A stretch of DNA of 5,711 nucleotides, taken from contig JAHWJJ010000313.1 of assembly GCA_019348475.1 (NCBI GenBank), positions 1 to 5,711 of the forward strand, given 5' to 3'. This document shows positions 1-5,709 of the stretch, in pieces (the stretch's first letter is position 1; every line of letters starts with the position of its first letter). Position numbers and translations under genes: made by a program. The notes beneath the pieces were generated by a model, which searched no databases, was not told where the DNA came from, and saw only the letters and a program-made list of their open reading frames with translations. Origin of the DNA: Gemmatimonadota bacterium (GTDB lineage Bacteria; Gemmatimonadota; Gemmatimonadetes; Longimicrobiales; Longimicrobiaceae).

Positions 1-2354
1 GGGAGCTCGTAGTACACGTTGACGCCCGGGTCCACGCCGCGGGTGACGTCCGCGGGGCGGTACAGGCGCGGCGCGGGGGGCGCGGCGCGGGCGCGGGCGC
101 GCGCGGGGGCGTCCGGCTGCGCGGGAACGTCGCGCATCTGCCGCAGCAGGTTGGCGCCGGCGTCCAGCACGTAGAACGAGCGGCCGTGCGTGCTGATCAC
201 CACGTCCGCGTCGCGCACGGCCACGTCCGACACCTGCACCACGGGCAGGTTCAGGCGCAGCGACTCCCAGCTGCCGCCGTCGTCCCACGAGACCCAGATG
301 CCGCGCTCCGTGGCCGCGTACAGCATCCGCGGACGCACGGGGTCCTCGCGGACGGAGCGGAGGAAGTCGCCGACGGGGAGGTTGCCGGCGATGTCGGTCC
401 ACGTGCGCCCGTAGTCGTCGGTGCGGAACAGGTACGGGCGAAAGTCGCCCAGCAGCCAGCGGTTCCCCGCCAGGTACGCCGTCCCCGCCCGGTGCGGCGA
501 CGCCTCAACGGTGTGGATCTTGGTCTGCTCCGGCAGCGCGGGCGGAGTGACGTCGGCCCAGCTGCCGCCGCCGTCGCGGGTCACGTGCGCCCGGCCATCG
601 TCCGAGCCCGTCCAGATCACCCCCCGCTCCCGCGGGCTGGGCGCGATGGTGAAGACGGTGGCGTACGTCTCCACCCCCGTCTGGTCGCGGGTGATGGGCC
701 CGCCGGACGGCCCCAGCGTGGCGGGATCGGCGCGGGTCAGGTCCGGCGAGATGCGCTGCCAGCTCTGCCCCTCGTTGGTGGTCTTCCACAGGTGCTGCGT
801 CCCCGTGTACAGCGTGCTGGGGTCGTGCGGATCGAAGACGATGGGGAACGTCCACTGCACCCGCTCGCGCAGGTCGATGGCGGACTGGCCCATCGGGTTC
901 TCGGGCCACACGTTGACGGGGCGGCTCTCGCCGGTGGAGTAGTCGAAGCGGTCCAGCGACCCCCCGTAGCACCCCGCGTAGTAGATGTCGGTGTTCACGG
1001 GGTGCGGGGCCACGTAGCCGGACTCGCATCCCCCCGCCGCGAAGAAGTTGCGCCCGCCCGCGCTCAGGTGGTTCCACCCGCGCAGGGGAACGCAGACGGT
1101 GGTGTTGTCCTGCTGCCCGCCGCACGCCATCGCCGGCTGGTGGTGCGTGAGCGCCAGGCGGTAGATCTGCGCCGTGGGATAGTCCTGGTCCGTCCAGCTC
1201 TTTCCCCCGTTGAAGCTCACGTTGCCGCCGCCGTCGTTCCCCTCCACCATCCGCTGGTTGTCGTCCGCGGCGATCCACAGGTCGTGGTTGTCGCCGTGGG
1301 GCACGCGGATGGCCGTGGGAAAGGTCTTGCCGCCGTCGTCGGAGCGAAAGAAGCCCACGTTCATGACGTAGACGCGGTCCTTTTCCTTGGGATCGGCCAG
1401 CAGGCGCGTGTAGTAGAAGGCGCGCTGCCGCAGCTTGCGCTCGTCGTTCACCCGCTCCCATGTCTCGCCCCGGTCGTCGGAGCGAAAGACGCCGCCGCTG
1501 TCGTGCTCCACGATGGCGTACACCCGGGTGGGGTCCGCGGGGCTGACGGAGACGCCGATCTTGCCCACCAGCCCCGTCTGCGGCATCCCCGGCCGGCGCG
1601 TGAGCTCGGTCCAGGTGTCGCCGCCGTCGTCGCTGCGGAACAGCCCGCTCCCCGGCCCGCCGCTGCTGAGCGCCCACTGGTTGCGCCACGCCTCCCAGAG
1701 CGCCGCGTAAACGACTTGCGGGTTCTGCGGGTCGATGGAGATGTCCACGCCGCCCGTGCGGTCGTCGCGCTTCAGCACCTGCGTCCACCTCTGGCCGCCG
1801 TCGGTGGTGCGGTAGATGCCGCGCTCCGGGTTGGGCTCGCTGTAGTGGCCGAAGACGGCCGCGTACGCCACGTTGCAGTCGGTGGGATGCACGCGGATGC
1901 GCCCCACGTTGCGCCCTTCGCGGAACCCCACGTGCGTCCACGTCTTCCCCGCGTCGGTGGATTTGTAGGCGCCGTCGCCGGGCTGGATGTTGCCGCGCAG
2001 CTGCGTCTCGCCGGTGCCCAGGTAGACGACGTCGGGGTTCGATTGGCACACTTCCACCGCGCCGATGCTGGCGCTGCCGATCTTGCCGTCGGTCACCGGC
2101 TGCCAGGTGGTGCCGCCGTCCGTGGTCTTCCACAGTCCGCCGCCGGTGGCGCCGAAGTAGTACTCCAGCGGCCGGGCCACGCTGCCGGCCACGGCGATGG
2201 AGCGCCCGCCGCGGTTGGGCCCCAGGTTGCGCCAGGCCAGCCCGCGGTAGCGCACGGTGTCGCTTTCCGGCGGGGTGTTGTGCTCCACCTGCGCCGCCAG
2301 CGACGGCGCGGCGAGCAGGGCGAGCGCGAGCAGTGCGCTGCGGAGTGCGTGCAT
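1..2354 (-). CDS. Secreted VPS10/sortilin-like BNR (Asp-box) repeat protein, 3' end beyond the window
   Basis: The frame is open from an ATG at 2354-2352 to the left edge, giving 784 residues without a stop. The C-terminus is missing. Residues 1-21 form a signal peptide with a hydrophobic core at about 7-16 and likely cleavage after SLA or SLAA, so the protein should be exported. I count eleven Asp-box motifs (S/T-x-D/N-x-G-x-T/S-W) at about residues 77, 132, 183, 241, 292, 338 (ending in F), 380, 525, 592, 645 and 689. These mark blades of a sortilin-like beta-propeller. The gap at about 388-524 has no Asp box but includes GGQQDNTT. Six cysteines (103, 160, 411, 421, 443, 462) could form disulfides. 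An Ala/Arg/Pro linker at about 745-762 leads into a new segment (RLYRPADVTRG...GVNVYYEL) resembling the start of the C-terminal beta-sandwich of larger family members, an inference. Such proteins are often annotated glycosyl hydrolase, but I see no catalytic signature, so binding or scaffolding is equally possible. No Shine-Dalgarno precedes the start. Confidence 0.93.
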   Translation of the reverse strand, partial: MHALRSALLALALLAAPSLAAQVEHNTPPESDTVRYRGLAWRNLGPNRGGRSIAVAGSVARPLEYYFGATGGGLWKTTDGGTTWQPVTDGKIGSASIGAVEVCQSNPDVVYLGTGETQLRGNIQPGDGAYKSTDAGKTWTHVGFREGRNVGRIRVHPTDCNVAYAAVFGHYSEPNPERGIYRTTDGGQRWTQVLKRDDRTGGVDISIDPQNPQVVYAALWEAWRNQWALSSGGPGSGLFRSDDGGDTWTELTRRPGMPQTGLVGKIGVSVSPADPTRVYAIVEHDSGGVFRSDDRGETWERVNDERKLRQRAFYYTRLLADPKEKDRVYVMNVGFFRSDDGGKTFPTAIRVPHGDNHDLWIAADDNQRMVEGNDGGGNVSFNGGKSWTDQDYPTAQIYRLALTHHQPAMACGGQQDNTTVCVPLRGWNHLSAGGRNFFAAGGCESGYVAPHPVNTDIYYAGCYGGSLDRFDYSTGESRPVNVWPENPMGQSAIDLRERVQWTFPIVFDPHDPSTLYTGTQHLWKTTNEGQSWQRISPDLTRADPATLGPSGGPITRDQTGVETYATVFTIAPSPRERGVIWTGSDDGRAHVTRDGGGSWADVTPPALPEQTKIHTVEASPHRAGTAYLAGNRWLLGDFRPYLFRTDDYGRTWTDIAGNLPVGDFLRSVREDPVRPRMLYAATERGIWVSWDDGGSWESLRLNLPVVQVSDVAVRDADVVISTHGRSFYVLDAGANLLRQMRDVPAQPDAPARARARAAPPAPRLYRPADVTRGVDPGVNVYYEL

Positions 2355-2428
2355 GGGTGCGGACCGGGTGAGGTGGAGGTACGGGCACGGCGCCCCGGGC
2401 GCGGAGATGCGCCGGAGCCGCGCGCGAC

Positions 2429-2457
2429 GCCGCACGAATCTCGCCACCCGGTGCGGC
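2429..2457 (-). other. Possible leader hairpin upstream of the propeller gene
   Basis: GCCGCAC (2429-2435) pairs perfectly with GTGCGGC (2451-2457) across a 15-nt loop. It would lie in the 5' leader of the minus-strand propeller gene if transcription starts near 2500. A 7-bp GC stem is not remarkable at this base composition, so its function is uncertain. The remaining bases of the 2355-2531 spacer show no coding potential that I trust. Confidence 0.25.
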
Positions 2458-2479
2458 CTTGCCGCGGGCGGGCGGGCGG

Positions 2480-2527
2480 TGTAGCGTCGCACCCGTATTC
2501 TGTATACCGTTTCCCCTCAGCCTGCAA
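2480..2527. promoter_or_regulatory. Candidate divergent promoter region around GTATAC
   Basis: The spacer between the propeller gene (minus) and the PepSY gene (plus) is strongly GC-rich except for an AT-rich patch at 2495-2513. This patch contains the 6-bp palindrome GTATAC at 2502-2507. Read on plus, TATACC (2503-2508) could serve as a -10, but no good -35 lies 17 bp upstream. Read on minus, TTGCAG (2527-2522) precedes TATACA with a 15-bp gap, or TACAGA with a 17-bp gap. Neither is a strong sigma-70 match. The position between two divergent genes is the main support. If used for the minus gene, it implies a leader of about 140 nt. Confidence 0.3.
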
Positions 2528-2531
2528 CCGG

Positions 2532-3089
2532 ATGCCGATTTCCGCAAGCACCCGCCCCCGCGCCCCCGCGGAGCGCGTCCCGCGTGGCGGCGCGCGCGGC
2601 TGGGCGCGGTGGATGTTCTACGCGCACCTGTGGCTGGGCATCGTCACCACGGCGCTGGTGCTGATCATCTGCGTGACCGGGGTGCTGCTGAACCACAAGC
2701 GCCCGCTGGGGCTGATGCCCGACGTGCCGAACGACGCCCCCGGCGCCCTGGCCGGGTCGCTGCCGGTGGCGGAGCTCGCCGCGCGGGCGGAGCGCGCGGT
2801 GCCGGCGCGGGTGGCGGCGGCGGGGGTGGACCGGATGGACGTGCGCCCCGGCAACGGCTTGGTGAAGGTGCGCTTCGACGACGCCCAGGTGCACGAGGTG
2901 ACGGTGGACCTGGCCAGCGGGCGCGTGCTGCACGTGGGCCTGCGCAACGACGTGTTCCTGGAAAAGCTGCACACGGGCGAGATCTTTGGCGACGGCTGGG
3001 TGCTGCTGAGTGACGCGGCGGCCGTCGCGCTGGCCATCCTGGTGATCAGCGGCTACTGGCTGTGGCTGTACCCGCGGGTGCGCGCATGA
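2532..3089 (+). CDS. Short PepSY / PepSY-TM family membrane protein
   Basis: 185 residues. The N-terminus (1-27) is Arg-rich and probably cytoplasmic. Helix 1 spans about 33-53 and carries the PepSY-TM signature: YAHLWLGI, then a hydrophobic run, then TGVLLNHK. Residues about 77-140 form a small alpha/beta domain with PepSY-like features, including the strand VKVRFDD and VTVDLASGRVLHV. Then come KLHTGEIFGDGW and helix 2 (about 161-180), ending GYWLWLYPR. The topology predicts the PepSY part outside the membrane. His32, His55 and His147 sit next to the helices at positions typical of the family; a metal or heme role is speculation. Many PepSY-TM proteins are 350-500 residues with more helices, so this is a minimal two-helix form. 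The ATG at 2532 was chosen because the frame continues open upstream without a credible start. ATG 2613 (residue 28) is an alternative. No Shine-Dalgarno is visible. The stop overlaps the next gene's start. Confidence 0.85.
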   Translation: MPISASTRPRAPAERVPRGGARGWARWMFYAHLWLGIVTTALVLIICVTGVLLNHKRPLGLMPDVPNDAPGALAGSLPVAELAARAERAVPARVAAAGVDRMDVRPGNGLVKVRFDDAQVHEVTVDLASGRVLHVGLRNDVFLEKLHTGEIFGDGWVLLSDAAAVALAILVISGYWLWLYPRVRA

Positions 3090-3475
3090 CGGATTCGCGG
3101 CTGGCGCTGCTGGCGGGGCTGTTCGTGGTGCCCGTGCTGCTCCTGTGGCTGGGCCACCACCTGCGCCGCCGCCCGCCCGCGTGGCCCCCCGTGTTCTGGG
3201 GCGCGGTGATCGGCTATGTAGCGGGGATGCTGGTGATGCTCGTCGCCATCCACTACCCGCCCGTCCTGTGGGCGAGCGGCGGCTGGAGGACGGCGGCGGT
3301 GCACTGGGGGATGGTGGTGGGGGCGGGGGTGGGGGCGGTGGTCGGTCGGCTCACGAGGGGCCGGCGCGGGGATCTCGGCGGCGATTCGCGCGGGGAGAAG
3401 ACGCGCCAGATACTGGATGCACACGAGCAGGCGATCACGGAATACGGCGACGTCTTCCGCGACCTCGCGAAGTGA
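3086..3475 (+). CDS. Hypothetical three-helix membrane protein coupled to the PepSY gene
   Basis: 129 residues, and I do not recognise the family. The ATG at 3086 overlaps the upstream TGA as ATGA, which argues for translational coupling and fixes this start over the GTG at 3062. Predicted membrane helices lie at about 6-23, 36-56 and 72-90. The third helix is Gly-rich (GMVVGAGVGAVVG), a pattern that favours tight helix packing. Arg clusters at 27-29 and 89-94 suggest N-terminus out and C-terminus in. The cytoplasmic tail (91-129) is charged and probably helical (EKTRQILDAHEQAITEYGDVFRDLAK is its general stretch, split here as EKTRQILDAHEQ and AITEYGDVFRDLAK). The operon with a PepSY membrane protein suggests the two products may interact, an inference from position only. 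Base composition matches its neighbours. Confidence 0.72.
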   Translation: MTDSRLALLAGLFVVPVLLLWLGHHLRRRPPAWPPVFWGAVIGYVAGMLVMLVAIHYPPVLWASGGWRTAAVHWGMVVGAGVGAVVGRLTRGRRGDLGGDSRGEKTRQILDAHEQAITEYGDVFRDLAK

Positions 3476-3661
3476 CGGTCGCAGCGAGCCAGAACCCACG
3501 CGCTCTTTGTTGGTTCCGGACCAGCACCGTATCGCTGGGTGAATGTGTCGGCCAGCGTGGCAAACCTCGTCGCGCGTGAGCCACACTCTGGACAAAGCAT
3601 CCCGGGGTCTCGCATTCTCCCGATGAACCGCGAGTAGCTGCCGACGCATTATCCCGCATCC

Positions 3662-3704
3662 AGCTGTTGAAAAGGCCCGCTGCACTCAGGAAGAACAGCT
3701 TTTT
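3662..3704 (+). terminator. Weak stem followed by T5, possible terminator or attenuator
   Basis: AGCTGTT (3662-3668) is complementary to AACAGCT (3694-3700), which is followed directly by Ts to 3704. The layout resembles an intrinsic terminator, but the stem is only 7 bp, mostly A/T, and the loop is 25 nt. It lies nearly 190 nt downstream of the operon's last stop and about 155 nt upstream of the peptidase start. It could equally be a leader structure or chance. Confidence 0.2.
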
Positions 3705-3714
3705 CGCGCGGAAT

Positions 3715-3724
3715 GTTCGCGAAC
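3715..3724. promoter_or_regulatory. Perfect palindrome GTTCGCGAAC, possible operator
   Basis: GTTCGCGAAC is a perfect 10-bp inverted repeat about 134 bp upstream of the peptidase start. A dyad of this size in a promoter-bearing spacer is compatible with a dimeric regulator site. No regulator gene is present in the window and no second copy was noticed, so the assignment is tentative. Confidence 0.2.
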
Positions 3725-3857
3725 CAGAACTCTGCCTGCCGCCTCACGCACCCCGCGACGCGCGCGACGCTATTGGCTCGCTTCGACCTGAACGAGTAAG
3801 CAAGGTCACGTTACACCGTTCCGACGGGTCCAATCACGCCCCCCCCGTTCTGACGCC

Positions 3858-5327
3858 GTGAAAACTCTCAAGAAACTCGCCCTCGCGCTCCTCGCCGTGC
3901 TGATCCTGCTGGTCGCCGTCGTCCTGATCCGCACGGCGCGGTTCGGGAAGGCGCAGAGGCCGGTGCCGGCGGCGGCGGCGTTCACGGCACCGGAAGGCGC
4001 GGCGGAGCGGCTGGCGGCGGCCATCCGCATCCCCACCATCTCGCACGAGGAGGCGGCGCGGTTCGACGGGGCGGCGTTCACGGCCTTGCACGAGCTGCTG
4101 CGCGCGCGCTTTCCGCGGGTGCACACGGCGCTGTGGCGCGAGCTGGTGGCCGGGCACAGCCTGCTGTACACCTGGCCGGGCACGGACCCGTCGCTGCCGC
4201 CGCTGGTGCTGATGGGGCACATGGACGTGGTGCCCGTGGAGGCGGGGACGGAGGCGCGCTGGACGCAGCCGCCGTTCGCCGGCGCGGTGCAGGGCGGCTA
4301 CGTGTGGGGGCGCGGCGCGGTGGACAACAAGTCGTCGCTGCTGGGGACGATGGAGGCCGTGGAGATGCTGCTGGCCCAGGGCTTCGCGCCGCGGCGCACG
4401 GTGATCCTGGCCTACGGCCACGACGAGGAGGTGGGCGGGCGCGGGGCGCAGCGCATCGCGGCGCTGCTGGGGGAGCGGGGGGTGCGGCCGTGGATGGTGG
4501 TGGACGAGGGCGGCGTCATCGGCCGGGGCATCATGCCGGGCGTGGAGCGGCCGACGGCGCTGGTCGGAATCGCCGAGAAGGGGTTCGTGAGCGTGGAGCT
4601 GACGGCGCGGGCGGAGGGCGGCCACAGCTCCATGCCGCCGCGCCACGGCACCATCGGCCGGCTGGGCACGGCCATCCACCGGCTGGAGCGATCGCCGATG
4701 CCCGCGCGGCTGCACGGGCCCACGCTGCAGCTGTTCGACCGCGTGGGCCCGGAGATGCCGTTCGCGCAGAAGGCCGTGTTCGCCAACCTGTGGCTCACCC
4801 GCCCGCTGGTGATCGGCATCCTGGAGGGCGCGCCGTCCAGCAACGCCATGATCCGCACCACCACCGCGCCCACCATCTTCCAGGCCGGCACCAAGGAGAA
4901 CGTGCTCCCCAGCCGGGCGCGCGCCGTGGTCAACTTCCGCATCCTTCCCGGAGACAGCGTGGCGGGGGTGGTGGCGCACGTGCGGCGCGTGGTGGACGAC
5001 ACCGCCGTCACCGTGCGGGCGATGGAGGGCTTCAGCGGCGAGCCCTCCCCCGTGTCGCGCACCGACCACGAGCCGTACCGCGTGCTGGAGCGCAGCATCC
5101 GCCAGGCCGCGCCGGACGCGGTGGTGGCGCCGTTCCTGATGGTGGGCGGCACGGACGCCCGGTACTACCACCCCCTCAGCGACGCCGTCTACCGCTATCT
5201 CCCGGTGCGGATGACGCCGGAGGACCTGGACCGCATTCACGGCACCGACGAGCGCATCGCCGTGCGCGACTACCACAACGCCATCCGCTTCTACCGGCAG
5301 CTGCTCCTGAACGCGGCGGGCGGATAG
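3858..5327 (+). CDS. Membrane-anchored M20 metallopeptidase, carboxypeptidase S / PM20D1-like
   Basis: 489 residues. An N-terminal signal anchor (KTLKK, then a hydrophobic helix at about 7-24) should hold the catalytic domain outside the cytoplasmic membrane, much as yeast carboxypeptidase S is anchored. M20 motifs appear in order. GHMDVVP has ligand His121 and active-site Asp123. GRGAVDNKSS has bridging Asp156. GHDEEVGG has general base Glu190 and ligand Glu191. VVDEGG has Asp216. RIHGTDERI near the C-terminus has His461. These correspond in order and spacing to the human PM20D1 ligands as I remember them. EGGHSSMPP (His256) lies in the inserted dimerisation domain, about 240-350. The tail GGTDARYYHPLSDAVYRYLP is typical of the CPS1/PM20D1 branch. 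Family chemistry is amide-bond hydrolysis of small peptides or N-acyl amino acids, using a two-zinc centre. The exact substrate cannot be read from sequence. The start is GTG, the only start after the in-frame stop at 3789 that keeps the anchor. No Shine-Dalgarno is seen. It appears monocistronic. Confidence 0.93.
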   Translation: MKTLKKLALALLAVLILLVAVVLIRTARFGKAQRPVPAAAAFTAPEGAAERLAAAIRIPTISHEEAARFDGAAFTALHELLRARFPRVHTALWRELVAGHSLLYTWPGTDPSLPPLVLMGHMDVVPVEAGTEARWTQPPFAGAVQGGYVWGRGAVDNKSSLLGTMEAVEMLLAQGFAPRRTVILAYGHDEEVGGRGAQRIAALLGERGVRPWMVVDEGGVIGRGIMPGVERPTALVGIAEKGFVSVELTARAEGGHSSMPPRHGTIGRLGTAIHRLERSPMPARLHGPTLQLFDRVGPEMPFAQKAVFANLWLTRPLVIGILEGAPSSNAMIRTTTAPTIFQAGTKENVLPSRARAVVNFRILPGDSVAGVVAHVRRVVDDTAVTVRAMEGFSGEPSPVSRTDHEPYRVLERSIRQAAPDAVVAPFLMVGGTDARYYHPLSDAVYRYLPVRMTPEDLDRIHGTDERIAVRDYHNAIRFYRQLLLNAAGG

Positions 5328-5341
5328 CAGCGCCTCACCCG

Positions 5342-5357
5342 CCGCGCGCCGGCGCGG
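5342..5357 (+). terminator. GC hairpin just after the peptidase stop
   Basis: CCGCGC (5342-5347) pairs with GCGCGG (5352-5357) around a GCCG tetraloop, 14 nt after the TAG stop. Its position suits transcription termination or 3'-end protection of the peptidase mRNA. There is no U-tract after it (the following bases are ATACAGTTTC), so it would be an imperfect intrinsic terminator. Confidence 0.4.
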
Positions 5358-5366
5358 ATACAGTTT

Positions 5367-5392
5367 CGGCACGTATGGCCGGATCCGTGCCG
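5367..5392 (+). terminator. Second hairpin downstream of the peptidase gene
   Basis: CGGCACG (5367-5373) pairs perfectly with CGTGCCG (5386-5392) around a 12-nt loop. Together with the hairpin at 5342-5357 it makes a tandem stem-loop array within 65 nt of the stop. It lacks a U-tract. It is probably a 3'-end structure, but chance pairing in GC-rich DNA cannot be ruled out. Confidence 0.3.
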
Positions 5393-5418
5393 CGCCCCCT
5401 CCGCTCGCTCAGGCTCGC

Positions 5419-5446
5419 ACCTCCCCCAAAAACCCCTGGGGGAGGT
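5419..5446. repeat. REP-like palindrome, 10-bp stem with AAAACCCC loop
   Basis: ACCTCCCCCA (5419-5428) and TGGGGGAGGT (5437-5446) form a perfect 10-bp inverted repeat with an 8-nt loop. It has the pyrimidine-arm/purine-arm form of the two elements further right, but a different loop and no CCCCGG flank. It may belong to a related dispersed palindrome family. AACTGC occurs just downstream at 5449-5454 and echoes the loop of the other elements. Without a U-tract it is unlikely to be a standard terminator. Confidence 0.5.
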
Positions 5447-5531
5447 TGAACTGCTTGTCGAGGTGCGGTCTCCGTGGCCGGGTTCCACCGCGAGCAAAGT
5501 ACTACGGCGCCCGCTGCGCGGAGCCCCTCAC

Positions 5532-5568
5532 CCCCGGCCCCTCTCCCGCAAACTGCGCGGGAGAGGGG
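5532..5568 (+). repeat. REP/BIME-like element, forward copy
   Basis: The flank CCCCGG (5532-5537) is followed by a perfect 12-bp stem, CCCCTCTCCCGC (5538-5549) with GCGGGAGAGGGG (5557-5568). The loop is the 7-nt AAACTGC (5550-5556). It matches the element at 5673-5709 read on the opposite strand, with the same flank, stem length and loop. It is intergenic and palindromic, as expected for a dispersed repeat family. A role in mRNA end protection, termination or nucleoid binding is conjecture. Confidence 0.65.
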
Positions 5569-5672
5569 TGACGCGAGCGCAGCCCCCCGGGCGCGAACCT
5601 CACACGGCGAGGAATCTACCCCCGAGATCCTCGGGCGCGCAGCTCGGCCCTGGCCTCATGCGATCGAATTCT

Positions 5673-5709
5673 CCCTTCCCCCACGCAGTTTGTGGGGGAA
5701 GGGCCGGGG
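5673..5709 (-). repeat. REP/BIME-like element, inverted copy at the right edge
   Basis: Read on the minus strand it is CCCCGG (5709-5704), stem CCCTTCCCCCAC (5703-5692), loop AAACTGC (5691-5685), then GTGGGGGAAGGG (5684-5673). The architecture is identical to 5532-5568 but in opposite orientation, with three substituted and compensated stem pairs. Only two bases remain to the window edge, so any longer flank is cut off. Confidence 0.65.

Larger units (their letters stand above)
3476..3857. other. Lower-GC intergenic spacer with no convincing gene
   Basis: 382 bases lie between the membrane-protein operon and the peptidase gene. I counted GC of about 63% at 3481-3540 and 55% at 3661-3720, against about 82% in a 60-base coding block of the peptidase gene (4441-4500). 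Short open frames occur on both strands but lack the G/C-rich third positions of the real genes. The spacer holds an alternating set of complementary segments (CCAGC 3521, CGCTGG 3533, CCAGCG 3552), a weak stem followed by five Ts near 3700, a perfect 10-bp palindrome at 3715-3724, and a run of eight Cs at 3839-3846. The peptidase promoter should lie here, but no clear -35/-10 pair could be assigned. Confidence 0.6.

Noticed and set aside
60..115. GC alternating stretch resembling a simple repeat (gcgcgggcgcg-type)
   Set aside because: It encodes the Ala/Arg linker of the propeller protein in frame. It is explained by coding for a low-complexity linker.
186..2531. Very long plus-strand open frame continuous with the PepSY gene
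   Set aside because: It is antisense to the propeller gene, whose protein shows a signal peptide and eleven Asp boxes. The plus translation is low-complexity Val/Ala/Arg/His/Pro without domains. Only the part from 2532 is real; the extension is an artefact of high GC.
505..2551. Minus-strand frames overlapping the propeller gene in other phases, including one starting near 2547
   Set aside because: They are Arg/Ala/Gly-rich shadow translations of the propeller gene, with no recognisable motifs.
3667..3861. 64-residue plus-strand frame from TTG 3667, ending in a GTGA overlap with the peptidase start
   Set aside because: The overlap looks like coupling, but the third-position G/C is only about 60%, far below the true genes. 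It starts with TTG without a ribosome site and shows no recognisable domain. Most likely chance.
5272..5320. His438 in YYHPL considered as the last zinc ligand of the peptidase
   Set aside because: By comparison with the ligand order and C-terminal distance in human PM20D1, His461 in RIHGTDERI is the better match. No missing-ligand claim is made.
3834..5372. 512-residue minus-strand frame opposite the peptidase gene
   Set aside because: His/Arg/Ala-rich antisense shadow. The plus strand carries a complete set of M20 motifs.
4133..5449. 438-residue plus-strand frame in another phase of the peptidase gene
   Set aside because: A Gly/Ala/Arg-rich shadow translation. Its tail only crosses the intergenic hairpins.
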